Assembly (NCBI GenBank): GCA_020744425.1 | Contig: JAGMUV010000001.1 | Location: forward strand, 2,666,001-2,730,000 | Origin: Dactylonectria macrodidyma | Taxonomy: Eukaryota; Ascomycota; Sordariomycetes; Hypocreales; Nectriaceae | Length of the DNA stretch: 64,000 bases | Reading direction: 5' to 3' | Shown here: positions 33,397 to 44,160 of the stretch, piece after piece | How the letters are laid out: every line of letters begins with the position of its first letter | How positions within the stretch are numbered: position 1 is the stretch's first letter | Notes under the pieces: model-generated | What the model saw: the letters and a program-made list of their open reading frames with translations, nothing else | Told to the model about the DNA's origin: nothing | Database searches by the model: none | Translations under genes and position numbers: made by a program

Positions 33397-36154
33397 GATG
33401 TAGAGTACGGTTCAGTAGTACCAGTGGTGAGTGTGAATTTGAAAGCGGGAAGTGAGGGATCAACGCGGTATCTGGTCATGAAGGGACCTTGATGGGACTG
33501 GCGTGACACCCGCCTTATATGTCTTCAACCGCTCTCATGGTGGGCGGTTAATGAAATACATTATTGCCAGCTGTTGGGCGGTGATTGGTCAGAGCAGAGC
33601 AGGGCCGCGGTAGGGGATCCACTCTATCGTCTTCAGCGGCGTATTGCCGTGATCTGTTTTTAGAAGACAGGGTGAAACCGTGAACGTTCTGTTTACAGGT
33701 GAGGCTGGCAGGCAGAAGTTCGTCTGTAGTTGATATGACGTCCTACGGTGCGAATGCCAAGAGACCCTGTCCTCCTTCAAGCGCCCTTTGCGCAATGCGA
33801 GGCCAAAATAATCCTCGCCCGTAACGCAGCTAGCCAATAGGAAATAGGTAAAAGTAGCAACTCTTGCACGCGCCTACATCAGAGGCCAACATCAGAACCT
33901 TGAGTCTCCGCCAGCGAAGCTCACTCGACTCCACTAGGCCGCACGATTGGTCGGAGCGCCAGAGCAAAATACACATTCTCATCCTCTTTCCCTGTTCCCA
34001 AGCGCCTCTTCTCTGTTGCAATCGTAAAGCACCACCCTCCTACCACCTAACTATCACACAGTCACGACATAGCCCAAAGAAAGCACTAGACGCAGTGATG
34101 CATTAATGAGCGAACTCGGAAGCATGTGTCCATACACAGTGGTAGTATACACAACAATGATAACATGAATGTAAGCCCAAAGTTCACAAGACTATTGCGG
34201 TAAGGGGTAATCAAAAGCCGCCATAGACTATGCATCGGCTCTCTAATCTCGGTGCGGCCTCCTCGGGACAAGAGACGGAGCTTATCGCTGATATGCCGCT
34301 GAGTGCTTCCTCGAGTGCGTCCAAGTCCCCATTCGCCTGGGACAGACCATCCGCAGGCTCCTGAGTAAGCCCGGGCCTTAGCAAGGGATGACAGCTGAGA
34401 TCCACCGGCAAATCATCGATAGCCGACCTAGCCTCCCGATCAGACAGAGGCATCAGGATTTTAATCATCTAAATCGACATGACTTTCTTCCCTCTCTGAC
34501 CTAGTTGTCCGTGCCGACCTCCTAGCGAGACCTCGCCGTCTTCTGCCCGGATCGCCCTTACAGCCTTGCCAGCTAGACCTTCCTTGCGGTCCGCGCCCGT
34601 ACTGCCCTCAATCCGAGCCTTCCTAGGTTACCGATTTGGTGTTGTTTTCATCCTCTTGGCCCCTCGCGGCCGCTTCAGTAACGCCGTCTCTTACCAACTT
34701 GCAAATTCAAGACTAATCGTTTATCACAGTGAAAGGGCCCTGTTACTACCCGACATGAAGCTTGACGTTTTCGAGGACGGCCTTAGAAGAAACGCCCCGT
34801 GGTACCTCAACATCTCCAAGCATTCCTTGCATGCCAGCCTTGCGTGTTTTGGCGTTGGGACACTGTCGGCCGTGTCAGCCGTCATCGAGGCCTTCCGCAC
34901 CTCGAATATCACGTATACGCTAGTGTTCGCTGGATTGACGCTGCATTTTTGTCGAACTGGTCAAACACTCTGAAAGCTGCCACCACATGATGTGAGTAAT
35001 ACATCCCATTCCTCTTAGTAGAAGCTCCTAATGAAATGACTTAGGTGCACATGTGGCACACATTTCTATCTGATATGTGGAACAGCATACAGCCCCGAGC
35101 TGTGGCCCCTCTGCAATCACACAGCGGGTGATGATGCAGCACAATGGCACCTGGCTGTTCCCCGACAATGGGGAGGACTGAATGCCGCTGCAGTGGGGCA
35201 GGCATCGGAGCCTCCTCCTCCAACGATTGTTAATCCCACTGGCAAGGTCTAGCACAGTAAACCTTCCAGTAGAGTAGGTATCTTACATCTGCGGCGATAA
35301 TTCTATGATGTTTGATGAGTGACTTTGATGACGGGCCCATGTCTATTCTCTTCTATTGAACAGGAAATCGTTGAGTCCTATCTTTTCCGTGCGCATTTGG
35401 ACTAGGAGCGCGCTATGCCGCTTGTTCATTTCTTCTTGAAGTTCTCATTACTTCGGTCTCTCTTATTCACTTGGGTGTTCTTACCGACTGCCATTGTAAG
35501 AACGTAGAGAAAATGTCGGCAAAGTAAAGTTTGTGTTCTGGTCGGGTATAGGATATTATATAGCAAGCCATCTTCGTGTTCTTAGTCCCCATCTGCTACT
35601 GGCTGGTAAAATTCGCAGAGAGCCTGTGTTCGCGATACTTTGAAAGGGCCAGGCGATAATCCTTGATCGGTGGATCAGTTACTGGCCCACTGTCCGGAAC
35701 TTCTGCCAGAAACCAACCCTGATGCCCATCCCGGCTCCAGAGCAAAGTAGCCTTTGGATTGGAGGTGTAATAGGAGATACCAAGCCCTGACAGTCAATTA
35801 GGAGAACTACGCGTTACGTAGTAAATTATTGAGGAAGGCAGCGATCGGTGTAGCAACCGGCCAAGAGTTTGGTGAGCCAACGGGGTTGTGGGGCCGTTGA
35901 TCATTGATTAGCGCCGGGAACATCATGAAGACCGAGCCGCGGCGTGGGACGGGATAGAGCGGCATCGAGTGTGCAGGCTTCGCAAGATAAGGCGCCGGGA
36001 CGCCGGGGCTCCTCCGTCGATATCTGCTATATATTTCCAATGTGTGCGCTCAACATGGCGTTTCCCTCGCATGAACTTTTAGTGCTCTACGTCGAATTAG
36101 ATTCCGGCATAACTGCTTTACACTACCGTTGAAACCCTCTCCACTCCAAAAAGT
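33397..36154. other. 2.7 kb with no confident gene
   Basis: Contains the upstream region of the STAND-type gene, the second copy of the 85-bp repeat (35232-35316) and the promoter of the FAD monooxygenase. A plus-strand frame at 34755-34972 (starts MKLDVFEDGL, with a hydrophobic ACFGVGTLSAVSAVIEAF) could be a small membrane protein or chance; I cannot support it. Confidence 0.5.
35232..35316 (+). repeat. 85-bp dispersed repeat, copy 2
   Basis: Same orientation and length as 27647-27731. No transposase follows this copy. Several differences between copies are C/T or G/A changes. Confidence 0.8.
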
Positions 36155-37581
36155 ATGACATCCGACCATCCCAGAGTCATTGTCGTCGGCGGCGGTCCGG
36201 CAGGCCTTACCGCTGCTCATGCACTCCATTTGGCCGGTATCGAGTTCGTCGTTCTTGAGAGGAGGGCTACCTTGATCGAGGACCTCGGTGCCAGCTTAGT
36301 CCTGGCAGCTCCTAGCTTGCGGGTTATGCATCAATTCGGCCTGCTGGACGACTTGCTTGCAGTTGGCATGGAGCTTAACCATACCAAGTCATTCGACTTC
36401 GATGGAAGAGTCTTGAACGATAGCACAGGCATCCAAACGGTCGGCAAAAAGTAAGCCCCAGCCCAGCCCCCAGCCCCCAGCCTCCAGCCTCCAATTTCAT
36501 GGGTAGGCATTGTGCTTACAAGTTTCTTGTCCTCCCCAGCCATGGCATGGCACCTGTGGCTTTCCATCGAGCACAGCTCATCGACACCATCTACAATGGC
36601 CTCCCCAAGGTAGCCAAGGCCAAGGTCTTCTTTGGCAAGAAAGTATCCAAAATTCAATCTGACAAGTTGGGCGTCAAAGTTGGATGCGACGATGGGAGCA
36701 CATATGAAGGGGCCATCGTCATCGCTGCCGACGGCGTCCACAGCAAAACTCGTCAGCTCATGCGCAGCCTCGCCCTGCAGTCCGATCCTTCGCGGCCATG
36801 GGATCCCGAGCAGCCTTTTACCTCGTCGTACAAGTGTCTGTGGTGCAGTTTCCCACGGCCTTCGGAATCAGGCCAGTCATTCGATACCCAGCACAAGGAC
36901 AAGTGCGTCATGTACATCACGGGCCGCGAACGTGCATGGATCTTCTTGTATCAAAAGTTGCCAAAGCCAACTCAGGATCGTGTGTCTTACACTATTGACG
37001 ACATTGAGGCGTTCGTCGACGAGTTTAAGGACTTCCCTGTCAATGACAACCTCAAGGTTAGAGATGTGTGGGCAAACAAACTGACTGCAGGCATGTCAAA
37101 CCTCGAGGAGGGTGTCGCCAAACGCTGGAGCTGGGGCCGGACCGTCTTGGTGGGAGATGCGGCGCACAAATTCACCCCCAACGCGGGGCTGGGGTTCAAC
37201 AACGGGATACAGGATGTTGTGATGCTCTGCAACGGCATTCGAGACCTCTTCACGGCGGTGCCACAGCCTGACCGTCCGCAATTGTCATCACTTGAAGAAC
37301 TCTTCGACAAGTATCAGGCCGAGAGGACGAGCAGAGTCCGGGAAGATGCCGGCCGCTCGGCGCATGTGACTCGGATTCAAGCCTGGGCAAACCCCCTCTA
37401 CTACATCACGGCAAAATACGTAGTGACGGTGAAGTTTTTCGAGTACTTCATGATGGAGTTCTTGGTTAAGCGGTCGATGCAGAAGGCGCTGGTATTGAAC
37501 TATGTCCATGTGGAGGAGCCTATGAAAGGTGCCGTCGCCTGGCACCATCCTTTGAACGCAGCCGTGGAGAGAGAGGGCTGA
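36155..37581 (+). CDS. FAD-dependent aromatic-type monooxygenase
   Basis: Two exons (36155-36450, 36540-37581) give 445 residues. It shows the three flavoprotein hydroxylase motifs. [18 protein letters not shown] at residues 8-25, followed by an acidic residue at VVLERR, is the dinucleotide fold. [12 protein letters not shown] is the DG motif. [20 protein letters not shown] is the GD motif that binds ribityl phosphate. This is the PaxM / salicylate hydroxylase-like class used in fungal secondary metabolism (hydroxylation or epoxidation of aromatic or terpenoid substrates). The hydrophobic C-terminus ([22 protein letters not shown]) may associate with membranes, as in PaxM-type enzymes. The intron contains a CCCAGCCCCCAG repeat. 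It converges with the Zn2Cys6 gene 77 bp downstream. Substrate cannot be assigned. Confidence 0.9.
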
Positions 37582-37658
37582 GGGGTTGTTTGGCTGTCTG
37601 TTGGTTCATCTTGTATTGTATTTCATGTGCTCTCTTCCGCTTCTCTTCTCTGCCCTAA

Positions 37659-39957
37659 TTATAGACCGCCTTGATTAGCATCATCTGTGGCTTGATTCAT
37701 GGCCCTGTCAATAGCGCAGCGCCCCAGCCGAACTACCTCGTCGATGAATTCGTCCATGAAGGGGAACCATAGTTCATGAGCTGGAATCGTGGGGCGCCTC
37801 CATAGTATTCTGATCGATCTTGGTACCGAGCTGACCAAGTCCAAGTCCTCCACCCCTGCTGGGTCCAGGGGATCTAACAAAATGTTGCAGAAGAGGTTCA
37901 AGACAGCCACAATGGGGTAGAACAATATCAACCTGCCTTCAGTGTCAGCGGGAAAAACAGAACTTGAGTAGTGGGTTTCTCCTCCAGTGGACTAACCAGG
38001 AGCTATCCGTCATGGGGCTGTCGAGAGCGAGTCTCAAGTAGTCGAGTGTTGCCCGGCTTGCGAGGACAGATATGGTTATGCTGCTACTGATCCCTCTTAA
38101 ATCCTTTTGTCCTTCTTCCTTGCCTTGAGTCCAATCCCGACAGCGGTGACTCGCTTGGCGAATCATTGCAACGAGATGAAGGTAGTGGAATTGGAGAAAG
38201 ATGTTCCGCAATTTGGCATGCCGACATATATCTGGGCCAATACCCGGCTGTTTACTCCTGTCGTGGCAACCTAGCACGGGTCGTTCGGTCAGCGGAACAG
38301 ACAAGCGCCAACGTTCTAGCTCGTCGTCCAGTTCGCGGACGGTGCGGAGGAGGTCGGTGTCGGTCTTCTGCAGGGCGGAAACGGAGTAAAGACCCTTCCC
38401 AACGTGTGATCTGATAATTGCCAACTGTAGGTCCGTGATGCGCCAGCCGACCGCACGGAGTGGTGCCCTGGGGTTGAGGGTCAGATTCTCCAGCTCGTCA
38501 ATCCCATCGTGATGAGGCTCGGCGGGGAGCGTCAGGTCGCAGTAATCGTCATCGATGGTTGGGGGCCGACCGGTTCGAAGACAGATTTCCTTGTCACATA
38601 TGAATGCAGTCCAAAATAGTCGTCTCAGGTGCTGCCTGATCAATTGTTCCCTCTGTTGCGTGTCTGTCCCAATTGGTCCCGAGTGATATGCTGGGGGAAT
38701 GTGAGCACCGAGAGCAAGAAGGTGGCGACATGCTATGGCATGATAGGTGGCGCCTTGCTCCTCATGTCCGCGGAAGAAGCAGCATATGGTCTGTCAGTCT
38801 AGAATCAGATCCCAACGGAAGGAGAAATATACATGAACTGTCTGATTGCCCTACTCACCAACATCATGAAAGTCTGGGCGGACGTTATGTCAACGTCGCC
38901 CATGATAGCCGGGGTCAGGCGGGTGAGTTTGGCCTCGAAAACTTTGTGCTCCACTGATGGTTTTGCACCCCATTCGTGCTGGAATTCGGAGACGAACATC
39001 ATGAATGCGAATATGTGCGCTTTGGGACCAGTGGCAGCGATGGACGAGTCTGCATAAGCCTCGTTGAGAGTTGATCGAAACAACAGGGGATCAAGCACGG
39101 GCATGGCCCGATAGAAGTTTGTCGAACAGTAGAGAGCGAAGAAATGCTCCACCATCCGCCTAGCGGGGAGCACAGGGACATCATCAGACAGTTGCGAAGA
39201 GCCAGAGGACAGCTGGTGAAGGGGAGGCGGATGGATATTTGCTTGCCACTGAGGACCGGCGGCACAAAGCTTGTCTAGACACACGCCGTCGCCCGTACGG
39301 CTCTGCATCCAGGCCCGGCCGGACTCCGAAATGAAGGGGACACCGTTGAATGAACCAATGTGACCAAGATAGAAACCAGCAAAGTGAATCTTGACCCTCG
39401 CGAGTGGATTAGTCGTTTGAAATGTCGGCGGGCACGGAGCGGAAGCAATCGCCTCAGAGCCCCGACCAGCCCCTGGCGGCTGCAGGCCACGGTGGGCGGA
39501 ATTGAGAAAATGTTCAATCCGCCTCATTCGCTGGGAGAGCGTCCCGTTGGAAACGTCCCTGTCATCGACCAAACAACAAGTCAGGCTCGATCATTCAGCT
39601 GCGCCTACTAACAGCAACCTACCCAGAAGAAGCCACACGAGTGCGGCTAGTTGCGCGCTGGGGGCGATCAAAGGTACACGGTAGGCCATGGTGCTTGCAC
39701 CGAGTACAAGGCGGCCTGGGCCCGTAACATTGAACCTTTCTGCCTGCGATTAGTAGATGACCTCAAGTTTGTGCTGATGGGAAGCCCACCTCCCCGGCCC
39801 ATGGTAAGCCGCTGGGAGAAATATTGGCTGCACGTACCTTACGTTTGTGACATGAGTCACACGCTCCCTTCTGTGGCATTGGCTTGGTTCTGAACGTTTC
39901 AGGGGCTAGATACTTCGAGATGAGGTCGAGATAAGGATGCGAAGTGTGATGCTGCAT
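37659..39957 (-). CDS. Zn2Cys6 fungal transcription factor
   Basis: Five exons (39957-39843, 39743-39623, 39558-38859, 38790-37997, 37932-37659) give about 667 residues; an alternative Met at 39879 would remove 26. The binuclear cluster reads GACDSCHKR, then KVQCYGPRPPCTRCKHHGLPCTF, split by the first intron. With the strong GTAAGG donor the first Cys spacing is one residue longer than the usual CX6C, so the exact splice there is open. The middle (about 330-480) is the fungal-specific transcription factor domain: EEQGATYHAIACRHLL, then RRLFWTAFICDKEICLRTGRPP and DDYCDLTLP. It ends convergently with the FAD monooxygenase, so it may regulate it. Confidence 0.88.
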
Positions 39958-40614
39958 AGGGACGAGAGATTCGGGATCATGAGATCCACGTGGTGACCCT
40001 GATAGACCTACAACATGGGGTATAGTTTATCCGGGCATTGTTGTCGGTGGGGCTCGACAGGTTGCGAACTACTTGAGCTTGTCAAAGGCGGAATCGATGC
40101 GCTGCTTAAGGGAATTGACGTGCTGCTCCTGGAACTGGGCGACCCTTTCGAGCTGGTATTGAAGATCTCGTCGCAGAAGCGGCTCTCGTCGTCCTCGGTC
40201 CATGGCTAGGCGTCGTCCTCAGAGCGGTGCACGCGAGGCCCCCGCTTGGTGGTTTTCACCTGGGTATGTGTATGGGGAGGGGCTGGCTTGAGACAACTCC
40301 TGTCATTGCCACGAAACCGACAGAAGGTCGCCAAAACAGCGATTTTTAACGAGTCTGACACAGCCCCGGCTGGAGCATTCGCAGTGGTTAATGCAAGATG
40401 GCCTATGGTTAATCGAACCCGTCGTGGCACCCTACAAGGCACACCCGCCTACCCAAGGCCACTACACAGTCTCCCAGTCTCGTCCAATCGATATGACAAG
40501 GGGGCCAGCTCGGCTGGTTGGTCTCTAAAATCGGGCTCTGGTAGGTCTCAACGTCTCTTCGTCTCTGTTTCTCTGCACCCTCTTTTCGGATTTTCCAATA
40601 GATCTGTAGTTGCC
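39958..40614. other. Intergenic; upstream of the Zn2Cys6 gene
   Basis: A minus-strand frame of 44 codons at 40071-40202 (starts MDRGRREPLLRRDL, coiled-coil-like) is too short to support. Otherwise nothing recognised. Confidence 0.45.
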
Positions 40615-41219
40615 ATGCTGCGTCTTGCAAATGAACTGCTTCTCCAGTTGCCGCTCAGCTCGAGTCGGAAAGAGAGATCAACTCACTCGCTCAAACGAAC
40701 CATAGGATTTTCTCTTGCCTAAATGGGTTTCTATACAGCCAAAATACACAGCAATCCGAAAGCTCCGCCCTTCTATGGGCTGCCGTCCACGGCCAGGCGG
40801 AAACAGCCAGGAGGGCCATTGAGGCTGGCGCCACACGCCTAAGCGAAGCATTGGCATTATCTGCTAAGCATGGATATGGAAGCGTGGCGAAGATTTTTCT
40901 AGCTACTGATAGCGTTAAAAGAGACTGGAGGGACGAGCAAGGCCAGTCACCGTTATTATGGGCAGCGGCTAGGGACCACGAAGCTATCGCCAAGCTACTC
41001 CTCATCATAGGTCAGGTCGATATCGATTCGGAAGATGGGAACGACCAGACGCCACTTAGCCAGGCCGCTGGGCATAGCCACGAAGTTGTCGCCAAGTTAC
41101 CCCTCGCCACAGGCCAGGTAGATATCAATTCGAAGCACGGGAACGGCCGGACGCCACTTAGCTGGGCGGCTGAGAATGATCATGAAGCTATGGTTAAACT
41201 GCTACAGCTTAAGTCATAA
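40615..41219 (+). pseudogene. F-box plus ankyrin-repeat protein, truncated and frameshifted
   Basis: The start MLRLANELLLQL looks like the first helix of a fungal F-box. The frame then slips near 40650-40670 and homology resumes as INSLAQTN, FSCLNGFLYSQNTQQ and SALLWAAVHGQAE. From about 40851 it continues into three ankyrin repeats with the pattern GQSPLLWAA / LLLIIGQVDI / GRTPLSWAAENDHEAMVKLL. It stops at 41219 after only about four repeats, where related proteins continue for many. This is a remnant of a larger F-box/ankyrin gene. Confidence 0.65.
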
Positions 41220-41513
41220 TACTACTCTCGGCGCAGCAAAGTACCCGGTACTTTTGGACTTCCTCGAGGCCTGCGTCTGGAAGAGCTCATATTCCTCGAT
41301 GATGATCTCCACTGTCCACCTGTTGCCCGCCTGGTCTGAGCCGTCCTGTCGCTTTAAGATGTTGCTGGCCATGAAGTTCGGCCGCGTCTCCGTGTACATG
41401 ACGTTATCATCGGAAACTCCTGGAGGATCGCGTGCATGTACTGCCTGAAAGCCTAGTGGTTGAAAACGCCCTTCATCATACGTGTCTTGCCGTCAATCTT
41501 CTCCCAGGCAGCA
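41214..41513 (-). pseudogene. Adenosine deaminase (ADGF/CECR1-like) fragment
   Basis: Minus-strand reading gives AAWEKIDGKTRMMKGVFNH, an in-frame TAG (plus CTA, 41453-41455), AFRQYMHAILQEF, then a frameshift near 41410 into DDNVMYTETRPNFMASN and WTVEIIIEEYELFQ. This order matches the N-terminal half of secreted adenosine-deaminase growth-factor-type enzymes (family motif of the form W..F..R......L..Y....Y/Q, then DNV.Y.E.R..F). The catalytic His/Asp part is absent. It directly abuts the ankyrin relic on the opposite strand. Confidence 0.5.
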
Positions 41514-42157
41514 TCGAGCTGTCAGTGATGATATCCCGGGTGAAACCCTGGCCTTTCAGCGCGCACGCTACGAGACCCACATCTTCCTGCTTCGCATCTT
41601 CTGGTGCTTCGCCCCTTCCTCCACTCCGAACCCTGCAACTAAGGGGGACCTTTCCGATGCGTCTAGCAATTCTAGCCGTAATGGCGAGAAATACAGACGA
41701 CGGTGGTATGAACCAAAAGGGCGGAGTCGCAGATGGACAGGCCACGGTCGGCATCAGAAGGTTGTGATACTTCTTTGTGACATGTTTGGTACGGAGGGTT
41801 CCAGCCGGCCCGAACAAAGATACAGTGAGCAGCTAGACTGCTTCCTAGACCCCCGCGCCCAAAGCTGTGACCTAAGAGATATCTGCCACCTCCGGCAACA
41901 CTAGCAAAGAAAGAGACCAAGGAGGCAAGAGCCAACTGAAGTTAGGGGGCATAGAACACTCGTATAGAATAGGTGAGACGTGTGGTAGCTTCTAACGCAA
42001 GGTATAGAGGTCGTTGAAAGAAAGACATACTCATCAGTTTACAGCTTCATGATGACTCAGTGGTATTGACAACCTAGGTCGTCCTGACATTACGGCGCCG
42101 TAGCAGAGATGTCTCAAGGCTCTAGACCGTGGCAGTGTCAGTTCTACTATTATCTAC
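41514..42157. other. Intergenic, nothing recognised
   Basis: Overlapping short frames on both strands, none with family resemblance. It may contain further decayed parts of the deaminase-like gene. Confidence 0.4.
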
Positions 42158-43696
42158 CTAGACCTCCTTGCTCTTCTCATCTACGTCCCGCCCCTGGCAA
42201 CCAGCCTTGATACAAAGCTCTCTCGCCTGCTTGAACAGGTTCACCTTCCCTGGAGTCTCCCACTTGATAGGGCATGCTTCGTGCGCGCACCTAAGTGCAT
42301 GAACTCTCTCGTAGTACTCTTTGAGCCTCGGAAACCCAACCCCCTGACTCTCATTCCCTTGATCGCCGGCGTCATCTCCTTCACGTCTGGGTAGTTCATT
42401 CTCAAAGGCATACCCTCGGTGAACCATGTACGCCAGTGACGGGTAGAACGCCACATCCGCCAGCGAAAGCTCATGTCCAGAAATGAACGCGCTCTCGGCG
42501 AGGTGATCTTCCCAGAAGGCGAGTTCATTGAGCGTATTCTCATATGCTTCGCGTGCTGCCTCTAGCTCCGCCCCTGACGGGTCTTTTTTGAATAAGAACT
42601 CGATGCTGTCAAAGATGTAATGGGCATTCTCTGACTCAAAGAATTTCTCCAAGACGTGCGTGTGCTTCTTCTTCTCTCCCCTCGGGTCAGGCATTAGCGG
42701 CCCGTCTCCTGACTCTGGGTAGTGCGTCTCAAGGTACTGGCAGATAGCCATGCTCTCAGTGATGACCATGCCGTCTTCGTCGATCAGGACTGGGGTCTTG
42801 CAGCGCGGATTGAGGGCCTTGAACTCCGCTGCCCGGGTCTCTTTGGGGTTCGTCATGACGTGAAGGCGGCGCGCCGTGTAGGGGAGACGCTTGTATGCCA
42901 AAATCATCATGACACGCCAGGAAGGAACGGAGCCGTTGACCCAGTAGAGGGTGCGCCGTGGTTCTGAGGGCATCTGTGCGGGTGACGCAATCACTGGCTC
43001 GTCTCTGGCCTGAGATTCTATGTCTCTAGTTGCCGAGAGACCCAAGACCTCGACTATCGCGTCTGAAGAAGACACGACTGACCCATAGTAAGTAGTGATC
43101 TTCTTGTACGCTTCTTTTTCTCTCTTCTGGTTTAGAGATGCGATGCAGTCGCTGACGGCCCGGACTTGGTACCCATGGAAGAACCCATCGGTCAACGACG
43201 CCAGGACACAGTTATTAGCCGTGACGCCAGCAAAGAAGAGTGGACCATGTTCAACTCCATGCTCCTGCAACCAGCCATGCAAGCTTGTTTCCGTGAAGGC
43301 CGAGTACCACCCCTTAGTGATGACTGTGCTACAGTATTCGTCCACGAGCTGCCGAACCTCTCGTGGGAACCCAGCACCATCGCTACCAGGAACACAAAAG
43401 GTGCCCTGGTTGGTCCCCGAGAGATGGTCGTCATTCAAGGGTGCGGTACGATACTTGTCTCCAAGTGGGCGACTGAGGGAGCGGACTGGTTTTGTGGGAT
43501 TAGGACGTTCAACATTCTGCACAGGGGTATACTCTGATCGGATGGCGACAATGGGCAGGGAGCGGGATTTGGACACGGCACAGAGAGTCCGAAGGCGAGG
43601 GAGGAGCTTAGAAAGCGGGATATGGCGCTCTCCGAGGGTTCCTGTCGGAGAGACGAAGTCGTTTTGGAGGTCGATTATAATAAGTCCCGGAGCCAT
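42158..43696 (-). CDS. Isochorismatase-like hydrolase fused to a glutathione S-transferase
   Basis: Single intronless frame of 512 residues with two enzyme domains. Residues 1-225 are an isochorismatase-like cysteine hydrolase: GLIIIDLQNDF gives catalytic Asp9, VITKGWYSAF gives Lys128, and GVTANNCVLAS gives the nucleophile Cys163 with its preceding cis-peptide. Residues about 247-330 are a thioredoxin-fold GST N-domain (TLYWVNGSVPSWRVMMILAY; cis-Pro at CKTPVL, Pro302; glutathione-contacting ESMAICQYLE near 314). Residues 345-480 are the all-helical GST C-domain (ISGHELSLADVAFYPSLAYM). Both active sites look complete. The linker 226-246 is short and polar. The pairing suggests hydrolysis and glutathione conjugation or cleavage on one substrate, as in detoxification or sulfur-containing metabolite pathways. 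The substrate is unknown. Confidence 0.88.
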   Translation of the reverse strand: MAPGLIIIDLQNDFVSPTGTLGERHIPLSKLLPRLRTLCAVSKSRSLPIVAIRSEYTPVQNVERPNPTKPVRSLSRPLGDKYRTAPLNDDHLSGTNQGTFCVPGSDGAGFPREVRQLVDEYCSTVITKGWYSAFTETSLHGWLQEHGVEHGPLFFAGVTANNCVLASLTDGFFHGYQVRAVSDCIASLNQKREKEAYKKITTYYGSVVSSSDAIVEVLGLSATRDIESQARDEPVIASPAQMPSEPRRTLYWVNGSVPSWRVMMILAYKRLPYTARRLHVMTNPKETRAAEFKALNPRCKTPVLIDEDGMVITESMAICQYLETHYPESGDGPLMPDPRGEKKKHTHVLEKFFESENAHYIFDSIEFLFKKDPSGAELEAAREAYENTLNELAFWEDHLAESAFISGHELSLADVAFYPSLAYMVHRGYAFENELPRREGDDAGDQGNESQGVGFPRLKEYYERVHALRCAHEACPIKWETPGKVNLFKQARELCIKAGCQGRDVDEKSKEV

Positions 43697-44034
43697 CGTG
43701 GCTACTGCATTTAGTCATTAGTAGAACTAAAAGAACTCCGTTTCCTGGAGACAGGCGCTGCCCATCTTTTGGATGACATGACCTGAGCAGTTCATGACTC
43801 ACTCCTGAGCGTAAGGCAGGATAATAATTGAACCACAAATTTGGAGTCGATTGGGGCGGCTGATACACTGGCGCCTGGGCGCCCATTTTCAAATGGCAAT
43901 TGAGGGGTGCCGCACCACTTTGATACGGGTGCCGCGAGCTTATCCCTTTGAGTGGCATAAGCCTCCACCTCCCCCTCAGACAGGGGGGTCTAGCCAACCA
44001 AAGAGCGTCAAATCAAAGGTACATCGATTCCTTC
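43697..44034. other. Upstream region of the isochorismatase-GST gene
   Basis: No gene seen. Normal base composition, ending at the first transposon-derived sequence. Confidence 0.45.
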
Positions 44035-44160
44035 CTATTCTGGGTGGTGCCAGAGGTACTAGCAATTCCCCTCTCTATACGGAGGCAGGGCCAAAAAGTC
44101 CTGGCCCACACTAAAAACGCCACAAATCAGAAAAAGCAAATCTGCTACCATTTTCTATGA
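44035..44160 (+). mobile_element. Transposase C-terminal scrap, plus-strand copy
   Basis: Reads SLYGGRAKKSWPTLKTP on the plus strand. The DNA around 44086-44126 matches, in inverted orientation, the tail of the relic at 45479-45694 (ALYGGRAKKSWP). It marks the last normal-composition DNA before the AT-rich block. Confidence 0.5.

Noticed and set aside
40071..40202. 44-codon coiled-coil-like minus-strand frame
   Set aside because: Too short and without recognisable family or neighbours; could be a decayed piece but unsupported.
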